This document shows, piece by piece, positions 10,301 through 22,300 of a stretch of 26,179 nt of DNA (positions within the stretch are counted from its first letter, which is position 1; every line of letters starts with the position of its first letter). The notes beneath the pieces are model-generated. The model was not told the DNA's origin. It worked only from the letters and a program-made list of their open reading frames with translations, and did not search any database. Source of the DNA: Apostichopus leukothele (Eukaryota; Echinodermata; Holothuroidea; Aspidochirotida; Stichopodidae); the NCBI GenBank assembly GCA_010014835.2, contig JAAAKB020296963.1, positions 1 through 26,179 on the forward strand. Direction: 5' to 3'. The position numbers and the translations under genes were made by a program.

Positions 10301-13300
10301 TTAGCCTTATTGTTAGTTAATGAGTCCTGTAGCTATTGCATGACTGGCTATCATCAATGACAATATGACAGTCGTTGCTTGGCAATACTGGGAATACTTT
10401 GACATTTGCCCTTCCTCTCTGTCACAGTGCTCACATTTACATAGAACTTTATAAGAAATTTGATTTCTCATTCCTCGGGATTTTGTAAAATTTGTAAAAA
10501 AAGACAGAAATTCACGTGGGGAAATTCAAATCCCCCCAAACAATATTTGTCTGTATATGTATATGTTTGTCTGTTTATATATAACAAAGATTCAGATGTT
10601 CACTTCCTGATGATCGCCGCACACTGCAGGCATGAAACTTGAGTAACAACATGCTGTAAGTTACGGTATAGGTATAGACTATATATATATATTTATATAT
10701 ATTTATATTTGTCTGTATATATGTATCTATATGTATAGCTGATCTGTAACTGATCTTCATAGTATCCAATTTGAAGATCTTATGTAAGGTGTGTCATGGC
10801 GGGAAGTGCTTGTCGAATGCTCTTGAGGAAAATAGTGCCAACTTTGGTTTTGACGTTTGTACTTAGAGGAGGGTTGAACCAAATGCTTTTGCTTTGCTGG
10901 TTTTTCCATTGCCTTGGATGGTTATGCTTCACAGTATTGCCTCTGGGGTAATCAAGACTGTCGGTGTACCCCGCTGATTTTAGCACTTTGCCATAGGTTA
11001 GGGCGGCCTTATTAAAGACATATTTGTCGGAGCACAGGGAGTAAATTGTATTTTTGATGGCTTGGGGGATGTTGTTTAATATCGCTAGAGGGGTGGTTAG
11101 ACAAGCGGTTAATGTATAGGGTTGGTCATTTGGTTTTCTGTATAGCTGGAAGGTGCCAGTGCCTAGATCTATGGTTACTGGTATATTCTTCCTGGAGTAG
11201 TTCATGGAGAGTAGGTCCATAGTGATGTGTATAGATGTGTATACGGCTAATGATGGTGTAGAGTGCACTACCAAAAAACCATGGGTGCTGTATATAGTAT
11301 TATATAGTTCAATTACTATAGCAGTAAAAGTGCTTGGTACAGAGGCAGAGCAAGTATATGTGTATACTAATACATGGCGTAACAAAAGCTGCTACTCACA
11401 ATTTCAAACACGTATGTATAGTACGGCGATCATCAGGCACCTGTACTACAACCCTATGACCTATTACTTCTTTTTACACAATTAGGTGGCTTGGGTTTGT
11501 TACCATTGTGACAAGCTGATACGAGCTTGGTTCTCTTATTGATTGTTTCACCCTTTAAGCACAGGATTTCCAGCTATTACTCCATACATAGTTTACACAA
11601 ACCCGATACATGCTTCCCTGTGTTCACCTTTTGAGGATTTTCTTGGTTACAGTGTAGTTGTTCTACTTTCCCTTTAATCCCCATATATGTTTAGATCATT
11701 CTGTATAAATTATGTATTGTCACCTAACATGAACGGTGATTTCTGCACGCATTTCTAGCAATTGTTTGTCTAGCTTCTTTAAAGTCAAGAATGATTGAGC
11801 TATATTTTAAAGTGCATGAAGTTTGACAATGCTATTCAATTCTAAGTTTGGTTCAGTGTTTATATGTTGTTATCAAAAGTTGGAAGTTGCTGCAATTTCA
11901 TTGTATGGTACTATGTTTTTGGATCACAGGTTAATACAGTTAGTACTGGCTATGGAGATATCCACCAAAAGCTTGAAAGTTTTGAAGATAAGTTTGACAA
12001 GGTGCTTGATTATGTTTACTCAAGGAAACCAGCAGATGTAACAAAGAAAGATGCTTCAACAAGTGAAGATGTCAACAGAAATGATCAAGAGGAAGCCAAT
12101 AGAGGTACATCTACTAACAATAATGTAGCAGAGAGTAATACCGACAATGGAGATATTATTACCAGAGAAATAAATGAAACCAGTGGAAGACAGGAAAGTT
12201 GTGAAGAGAAAAGGCCCATTACATATGGAGAGATCTCTCAGATAAGAAATGATTTGGTGAACAAACAGGGAATTCGTGACAATGAAAACAGACAGGCTGT
12301 GAGAATGAGAGATGAAGATACAAACTCAGCCCTGCTGGTGGCAACGGATGGATCTGTTATTAATCAAACTGAGCCTGTTAATGTGAAAGGTGATGTCTAT
12401 TGTAAACATTGTCTCAAAATGTGTGTGACAGGATCAAAGACAGAAGGCGTAAAATGTAATGAAACACAGAAAAGCTGCTCAGATATCGTTGATGATTCTT
12501 GCAATGCTGGATGGAGACAAGAAGACGAGGAGGACACTGGTAGGAATGGAATTGATAAAAACATTGAATATTCAGTAATTCACAGTACTAATGAGCTTTC
12601 TAATACTGAACCATCTACCAAAGATGAAATGGTCCATAGGAGAGTGAAGAGCAGGAAGTCCTCATTAATACCGAGACCAAATGAAAGAGGAGGAGATGGA
12701 TTAGAGAGTAAAGGTCTGTAAACTTAGGTGCTTCTAAATAATTGTAGAAAAGATACATTACTTTCATATTCAAAGCTTGCTGTTAAAAGAATATCAGTGT
12801 CTATGTGTACTTTTGCTGTTTTGTTTTGTTGCATCATGGGCAGCTTATTGTGATGATAGTTTGACTATATGGCTTGGTTTCTATAGTAAACATTCTTCTT
12901 GACTAAAAACAATAGTAGTCATCCAAAACAAACATTGAATATTCATATGTAGTAACAGATAGATGTGACAGAATAAATATTTGACATTTAAATGAATATT
13001 TATACACATGAACAATAATGTGAAGTGTATCACTCAAATCTTGAAGCTATAAATACATGACAATAATTTTCACATTTGCTTATATTTCAGAGTTATCCAG
13101 TAGATGTGAGCTGTTGGCATTAGAATGTCCAGGTAATATATAGTGTACTTCTGTGTGTACATGCATAAATAAAACCCAAAATAAAAGTTAACTTTTTTGG
13201 TCAAGAAATATAACATACATGTATGCACATGGACTGTACAACAACTTCTCTGCAGCTTGTATTAGGAAGTTATAAGATTATTGTAAGAAGAGGAAATGAA

Positions 13301-16300
13301 ATAAAGTTTCTGAAACCTACATCAGAACTTAGAAGCAAATTGATGCCAGTCATAGGTTTTAAAGTCTCAATACCTGTTTGCTGATGAATATCGGAAACAA
13401 ACTTTCGAAGTAGGTTCAATGTTTCTTATTCTAAATGCTCTCTGACCAGGTGGGTTTAATGGAGAAAAGCTGTCGCAATCGAAAGAAAGAAATTATTTTC
13501 TGTTACCCTTATGGCGTGAACGATTTACCATGAAAACACTGCGACCTCCCATGTCAACATGTTGTATATTCATACGGATCAGCTGTTCATAAATGGTCTA
13601 CACATGTGGCCCAATCAAGCTTTTAATGCAGTCCTATTCATATCGTCCACTTTTTACAATTCCACGGAGACAACGTCTGAATTAACCTTTTAATTCATTG
13701 CAATGGAAGGAAGTGACACAATTTTGCAAGCTACCTTGGTAAGACCGAGAGAAAGATACTTCAACTGTCAAGAAAAGGGACCTACAGTAAGATATGCTAG
13801 CCACAAAAGTGAAGTAGGCCGCACTAGGCATAATGGTAAACAAAACAGATAGATTTGCTTGGCGCATGATCTCTGTTAAGCAGGGGCTTCAAATTTTGAT
13901 TGAAGTTTGTAGAATCTACGGACTCATTAAAAAATCTGGCGAAATTTATTCAGCTCAAAATTTTTAACGACAGATAACTCAACAACAATAATGAATATTG
14001 ATATGAAAATTGCATAGAAAGGTGTCGTTTTTACTGAGCTTTTAGTGCAGTGAGCTGGAAAGGTTGAAGTTTAAATTTGGCAAACAAGTACTGAGACTTG
14101 AATCATGCAGTGTTTACCACTGACATCATTACCATGTAAGTTAATTTTAAAATACTTAATGAATTATTACACTTTCACCTGCTTGTGCAGTCCTTCTCCT
14201 TAGCAGTTAGCAAATTCACACCAGTCTGCTCCTTTAAACTAAATGCTAGACTAGTCAATGAAAGGCTAGTTGCTGAGAAAGGAAACTACCTGCCAGTGTC
14301 TATTAGTTTGAAGCCATGCAGAACATCATCAAAGGGTGCCTACCTTTTATAATTAGGAAAGACCAAGCATTATTAATGGTACACAGGGAAAACAAATCAC
14401 AAGGCTTTTTAATAACATTGTTTATTGCAAAGACAATTTATCATCACTTTTGGCAACTAGGAATGTCTTTTGATGAAGTAAGAAAGCATAGCTCAAGATG
14501 GAGATTGAATATAATTTATTAGCAGTCCCATTTGCATCTGCAATTATAGTTATTAAACATATCATTGTTTGGTTGCTTACTTCCAAACCTTGCTTCATTT
14601 GTTTTAGGACTTATAAAGTACTAGAATGTGCAATCCACATGTTTTGTTTCAATGGCTCTAACAATGTTTGAGGTCATTCTACCACAGGCTGCAGATTTTG
14701 TGTAAAGTTCATTTTGTAATGGAAGTGCAACCACTGCCAAGCAGCCTTCCCCATTTTCTGTGCAATATACTCTTCAAAGTATTATATAGTGAAATCTTTA
14801 ATAATTTTGCCATTCCTTTTATGTAGCAGTTTCCATGTATGTCACTACGAAATTACACACTGAAGCATTAATTCTAAACCTTGTTGTGCTACCTATCACA
14901 ATAAAACAAAATTTGTGCCTTTTACAAATACTTCAGGGCACATTTTAAAAATTTTTTTTTTTATTTATTGTGGTTGTGTTTCAGACAACCAGATCTATCT
15001 TACTTATTGGTTGTCTGAACAGCAAAATTGGTTGTCTGAAAATGTAGCAAAATAACAAAGAACAACTAGTATGTAGACTATAGTAGGGATATTTAGGTTT
15101 GATTTATGGAACATCTCCAAAGTGATAAATTGTGATACCAATATATCATTGTAACTCTTTGAGGGTATTTAGTTACAATGCAATCTGAATTTGATGTCGC
15201 AATTAGTCGTTCACTGAACGACCTGCAAGTCTGATGTTGGTCGTTCAACACAAATTTGGTCTTCTTGTGAAAAGGCACAACCATTAAAGATTTGCCAGTG
15301 ACTTCATTTGAATCATCACTGAGCAGAAAGACCTAGGTCTTTCATCATCAATTTGTTGTTTGCAATTTAATCTATAATTCAAGTGCTGGAGAAATTTATG
15401 TAATTTTTTCCATTTTCATGTGCTTCAGTCAATGCCATGGAAAGTTTGTGTAAATTTCATGATCTGACTCACTTGTAATGTACACAGATGTGAATTCCAT
15501 TCCCATTTTGATTCCTCGTCGTGATAGTGTGTGAGAGTGAGTGAAAACTGAATCTTGGATGAACTTGTAGCCTGGCATATTGATTCACCTTAGTGAGTGA
15601 AAAAAGGTTTATCTGTTTTTGTACAGGTCAAAGTTTATTTCAGGTCACTAGAGGTCAGAGTCTGAAAACATTGTAAAAAAAGTTTGGATAAAACTCATGC
15701 TTAATGCATAGGTTCACCTTACTGAGAATACAGAGCTCTCTATTGTTACCTGTGGAGGTAAAAAATCATGTGAGGTCGAAACCTAAAATGAGGAAGGAAT
15801 CACTAAGCTGTTGTCTTCCTAGCTTTCAAGGATGTAATCATTTGTTTCAGGATTTGTTTTATTTTTGGTGTTGGTTCATCGAGGTCTATACATGAACAAA
15901 CAATTACCTACCAGCAAATGGTGTAAGGTCTCAGAAATTCAATAGCTATCAACTATCAATCTTTAATCTAAGAGCCTCAGTGTGTTTGTTAGCAAACTAT
16001 TCAGTACAAAGAAGAACTATTATAGAGGGTACTCAGGTTATACCCTGCAGTAGTATAATGTTACTTCAGTATTCTTCAGTGTGTATTGTCATTGTATGAT
16101 ATGCAAAAATTTAGTAATTCTTTACTCATTGTTATCTGTCGCTTATTTTATGTTGGTTGGTGAAGTGACCTAGTCATCTGAAGTTAGGCCATTTTGTCTC
16201 AACTTTAGAAGGGACCATTAAACCTGTAAATTGACTGGTCTAGCTGGTAAATTGTAGTGACATCTGCACTACCAATATTCATTCACCCACCCACCCACCG

Positions 16301-19300
16301 ACCTACCAACCCATCCATCCGTTCCCTGCATTCCCTTCAAACAACATTTTACAGAACTATCATAGACAGAGTACAGTGTCTGGATCAAACAAAAATACTT
16401 CTGCGCTACTGTTATCTTTACTTACTGTATTGTACCATGGTGAATGGAAAAGGAGAAAACAGAAGTGCAATACTTATTAAATTGTCCCCAAAGTTCTTCT
16501 TAAGGTTTTTGGTAGAATTTCACATGTAAGAAACTGTACACTTAACATCATCAAACTTGGATCGATGGGAGAAATAAGGAGATTAGATTAGAAAGGAGAA
16601 AAGGTTAAGCATTTACACACTAAGGCACCACTAAGATGGTATATATAGTTTATATTGAATTTAATATATTATTAACGTGTAATATGAAATATCAATGAAT
16701 TATCAGACTCCTTATTCCACTAGCATCAGGCATTATTGCTTAATCAAGTCATGCATTGGTATAATCAATCAATCAGACTAATAAATTAAATATTTGTGAC
16801 TAATGGATCTGTGACATGACTTAAAGGACTACACAATTTAAAGTGATAATACGGGCCTATAACTTGACCAGTGTGGTTTTGTAATTAGTACTGTTTGGCA
16901 CTACTGGTCATGTGCATGGCCTGCTTGCTCTAAAGTTGGTGAGATATATTAGAAATGAAAACAAGAGTTAAGTTTGAATTGCATCTTATCTGGCAGAACT
17001 TACTTATCTTGACTATCTGTAAGATGTGGTATTAGATGTTACCAATGAATTCATTTATAGGAAAGGTTTGCCTAGTCTATGAACATGGATGACATCAGAA
17101 TAATCCTTCTATTAGTTCAGTGTTTTTAATTGTCACTTAGTTTTTACATCATTTCAATTTTGTTCCATTGTAGCATGTTGTACTAGAACGCACCTCCACA
17201 GTAAGAGCTTTGTTAAGACCTTGATGTCAAGCCAGCATGTGTGCAATCATCACAGAAATCTTGTATCAAAGATAAAGGATCAATATCACAGAAAGCTGCA
17301 TAATCTTGGTAAGTGATTCAAACTGTGCATAAAACTGTAACATAATTCATAATTTTTTGGGTGTCAGACCAATGTACCAAATATCTTGAAGATAAAATTG
17401 TTCTGCGCTGTTCTGTAAAAACTTCATTGCATCTGCCATGTGATCTCAGTAAATGTTTGTTCAATTGCTTTATTTTTCCTTTAACAATCTTATGTGACAA
17501 ATAATCCTTGAAATGTGACTAACTTGGAGTGTTTGCCACTTTTGCGGACACTATTGTCTGTATTTAGAATTCACAAAAGGCAATATTTTTGTTATCAATA
17601 TTATATTATGGGTGAATGATTTTAATGTAATATTATATTTAAGGAAACAAAAGACATTTTGAACCCAATTGCCATGATGACACCATGCATTATGCCTGCT
17701 GTTGCCAGGTTCATTCATAACATATCACCAATTTAAAAATATTTTTTCTTCATATCTCTTTGGTGCAAAGGACCATTTTGACAAGAAAATTCACAGCATG
17801 TCTTTAAGCGATCAACTTCCAATCATGATAATATCCCTAAATTAAGTTATTGTGCAAGTGCATGGCCAAAGCTCACAATAAGTAGACAGCAAATTTTAGT
17901 TGGCTGAGTTTTATAGATAAGCATTACCAGTTTTGATTTTGCCTTATTCCATAAGGAATTTAGATTTACTTTTTTTTCATTGAAAAGGTGAATTGGAAAT
18001 TCAAAGTTGACTAGATGTAGCTGTTTTTTATAACAGTGATTGTGGGTAGTTAAGTTCTATAGTTCTACGCAATAATACACTTGACTTCACTCCCATGCAT
18101 TGATGGAAGGATCATATAAACAATCCATTTAATAAAAACTATCAATTACATGAAGCATCCATTATTGTTTATGTGTTTTCATCCTGTTTAAAGTTTCATG
18201 TGAGAATATGCGTCATCTCCAATTAACCTGATGTTAATTATCTAAGAGCTGGTTATCAATATCAAATATCATCAGGGCAGATCTATGCTATAGTTTTGAG
18301 ATATATCAACTTATCAAATGGTTCATTTAGTGATTCAGATTAATAAATGTGCCTCATTAAGTGATCTAATCTCTTTGCATTCAAGATGTGATTGAAGTGA
18401 TTGTGCCAGCTACAGTATAGTCCTCAAGTCTCAGATTCTCTCACTTTTTACTCTCATAATAGTGCAATGAAAGTATAGTGCATAGTTAATATTAGAGTAG
18501 TTGTTTCTGAAAACTCTAACATCTTCAACAGGGAAGTAGCACAATTGGTGGATGGTTGAGTTGATAAATCAACATATATACACATCTTAGAATCAATCAC
18601 CCCTCTATTAGCTCTGAAGGTCAATCTGCCCAAAAATCTCATCACTATGCAAATTTTATCCCAATTTCCAGAATATTTGTATGCAAATTTCATAATATGT
18701 TCCAACCTGAAACCTACTTAGCTACTTTCGATGGTTATTAAAGTTGGGCAAATGGTTAACATAATCTTATATATCTATTTGACATGTAAATAAAGATAAG
18801 ACATAATAGTACATGTAAAAATATGAATGGTTTGCAGTTTCAGGCTTACATGCACATTTAAGTTCCTTTTGTAGGCTAGCTTACTGCACAATATGTGTGC
18901 GTGGGTGCAAGCATACAGCTTTGAAACCTTGAATAGAAAGATGGTTTGGCCATTAATTGATAAGGCTAATTACAATCTAATTGCACTAATATGGTGAGAA
19001 TTTCTACTTCATTGTATTTGTATGGAACATGGCATGTGTACTGAGTGGATGTGGTGGGAATTACACTATGCCTAATATGTAGTTGCAATTACACCACACA
19101 ACAGGCTCCTTTAAGTGTTTTGCTATTAATAGCATCCCATGGCATTATATGTATTTAACAATATGTGTTTCTACAGCACTACTAATGCAGCTAAATGCAT
19201 GTGGAAATTAAGGAATTCACATTGCTGCTGTGCGCTGTTAGGGATGGAAAAGTTCTTTTAAAACCACAAGTTTATGTATTAGAGTGAGGCTATTGATGCG

Positions 19301-22300
19301 TGGTTTAATTTATTATTCATTAGATGGGTAAGATGGTAGTGGTAAATTTTAAAGTATTCCACAGTTTTAATGAAGGGCTTAGTGTAGTCATGTATTGGGT
19401 TTTATGCAATATTGTTTAGTTGGAAGTGGTTTAATACAAGAAGAAAATAACAATACAGAATCATAATACAAGATGTCATTTGATGGCTGCTAATAGAAAA
19501 CATATACTGTACCATCTACAACAAAAACCATATCATAATTGCTTGGCATCTTACCAGTGATGATTTTGTACTGCCAAGCAAAATTATTAAATGCATTGAA
19601 TATGTCATACATTGTGTCAATGATGGTCTTAAATTTCCAGCATGTATGGCTCTTTCTTTGAAATGATGCAATTTGAACTGCCTTTAAACAACTTACAACT
19701 ACCACAAAGTAAAACCTTCCTTCTCTGATATGGGCAGCTTGAACTCTGTCAGGGTATTTCCTCATATTTAGTGTATCGGCTATCCTGGCATCGTTGTTCT
19801 GTAGCATAGATATTTCTTGAAAATTTACAATTTAATAGTTTGTTTGTTCAGGAAACACACCTTTTGTTTGCTTGCATTAATTGCCGTTGAATATTAATAA
19901 TATATACCACAGGGCGAGGGAGGGTGCATGAAGGAGAAGAGGGCTTTAGGAATGGAATATCCATCCTTGGATGCAGATATAATAAGCACACTGTACACAT
20001 ATAATGTAGGTACTTTGTCTGTCGCATCTGATTCATGTTTAATTAATGTCAAATAATACCATTGATATTTACTTACCCAGTGAATCAGATGGGGAAGATT
20101 AATGATATATACCACAGGGTGAGGGAGGGGGCATGAGGGAGAAGATGGTTTTTAGGAATGGAATATGCATCCCATGCAGATATAGTAAGCACACTGTACA
20201 CATATAATGTAGGTACTTTGTCTGTCATTTCTGATATATGTTTAATAATGTCACATAATTTACCATTGATATTTACTTGCCCAGTGAATCAGATGGGAAG
20301 TACGTGGGCCGTATTAGCTTAGTCATTAAACTTAACCAGGTGCCTAAGTTTATAGTGATTTGATGCAATATCAGGAAGTGAGATGTGAAAATCCTTAGTT
20401 TGTCTAAATTTTGTCTATAAAGGTACCTTTCTTCCTCAAAGTTTATTGTGTAAGCTCTTTGTTTTCTTCTGCTTTATAAATATTTCCCCTTCCTCCCTCC
20501 CTCTCTCTCTGCAGGTTCTAAGAAAAATATTTCATCTCAAGGGAATTGTGATGTTTACAGCTTCTCAGAAGATGAGAAACTTCAACAAGCATTTACTGTA
20601 GATAAATGTGAGATGCCATTGGTAAGTATTGAACATGTCATATCAAACCTGAGAAATGGTAATCCTTTTTGTGTGTGAGTAAGGTTTCCGCAACATTAAT
20701 TACTAGGTAACATTTGACTTTTCAAAGTGCAAACATAGTTTCAGATGTAGACTGTTTGCAGGCATACATCCCTGTAGTTTCTTTTTTTAAATCTTAAATA
20801 GGGTAATTGTACATACTGTGGATGCATGGCAATGGTCCGATTGGATTTCATTGATGAAATCTTACATGGCCATGCTACACCTTCCACAAGATCTTCTAAG
20901 ATAGTGTAGATTGACTCCAGTAAATACTAGTGTCTTATATAGATGGTGGGAATACTTTCCTTGTTTTCCAAAAGGTGCAATTATAGTTGATGTTAACTAG
21001 TCTTAATATCAGTAAATCAACAATTTGCTGATTACTCTGTTATGTGCTAGTTCAAACTTGATTGTAGCATATAAGATAACTCTATTCTTTAGGAACAAAC
21101 ATATTTTTAAGTATCTCTAGTGATGTTAATGCAAGAAAACGTATGCATTGCTGGTTCAGCACTTAAGGTAGGATGCAGCTTGAATCTGACTTTTAGATTG
21201 CTAAATCTGAGGCTGAGGCTTTAATAAACCAACCTCATCCCTTGTAGGCTGAGGCTTTAATTAACAAACCTCACCACTTATACGCTGAGGCTTTAACTAA
21301 CCAACTGATCACTTCCAAGCCAAGGCTTTAATTAACCAACCCCATCACTTGCAGGCTGAGGCTTTAATAAACAAACCTCACCACTTCTAGGCTGAGGCTT
21401 TAATAAACCAACTCATCACTTCCAAGCCGAGGCTTTATTTACCAACCTCATCACTCCCAAGCTGAGGGTTTAATTAACCAACCTCATCACCTTTAGGCTG
21501 AGACTTTAATTTACCAACCACATCACTTTTGATTTGTTTAACCAACCTCATCACTTTTGAGCTGAGGGTTTAAGTAACCAACCTCATCATTTCTAGACTA
21601 AGGCTTTAATTAACCAACCTCATCACTTTTAAGCTGAAGGTTTACTTAACCATCCTCATCACTTCCATTTTGAGGTTTATAATTAACCAATCTCATCACT
21701 TCTAGGCTACTTTGATGGTGCTGAGAAGAAGAGCTCAAGGACCAGTGTCTTTCCTCATTTGAAAGAAAAGCTAAAAAAACAGATTAAATATTACTGTACA
21801 ATGGTATAAGAATCAGTAATTTCCTCAGGACTACAAAATAGTTAATAATTATAGAATAAATGCCAACTTATTTTTCCCATCCCCTCGAAGGGATATTCTG
21901 TTTCGAAGACACTAAAATATTCCACATTGAAACAGTTGAAATCTCATGTACATATTTGCTTTTCAACCAAAGATAACATGTTCTAATTATGTACACCCGT
22001 AGAAGGGGGAAATGTGTGGGCTGTTAGTAATGTTCTTTCACTGTGCTTATTTTTGCAAAGGTGCCACTTTCCTTTTGAAATTTAATTCTTGATATCTCCT
22101 TCAATATGCTGTAAATTTCTTAGTTAAGAGGACTATTGTTAGCTTGGCTACTAGATTAACTATACAACTTTATAAAGTTTATATCGAGTAATGCGCATTC
22201 CATGTACTACAAGACATCATGTATTTATGCCAAAATTTGCAAGACTCAAAATTATATCTTATATTAATAATTCTGTTTACTTGAACTTATCCACAGAATT

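Noticed and set aside
11204-11485. 93-codon plus-strand frame
   Set aside because: It is partly the antisense shadow of the retroelement fragment and has no features of its own.
11823-12041. 72-codon frame overlapping exon C
   Set aside because: A different reading frame of the same bases as exon C; exon C is the longer, phase-compatible reading.
13682-13867. 61-codon minus-strand frame over the promoter-like patch
   Set aside because: No motif or splice support; the plus-strand reading with ATG and donor is better placed.
21211-21707. 36-bp array as a CRISPR or as a repeat-coding exon
   Set aside because: Units are head to tail without unique spacers, and each unit carries stops with shifting frame.
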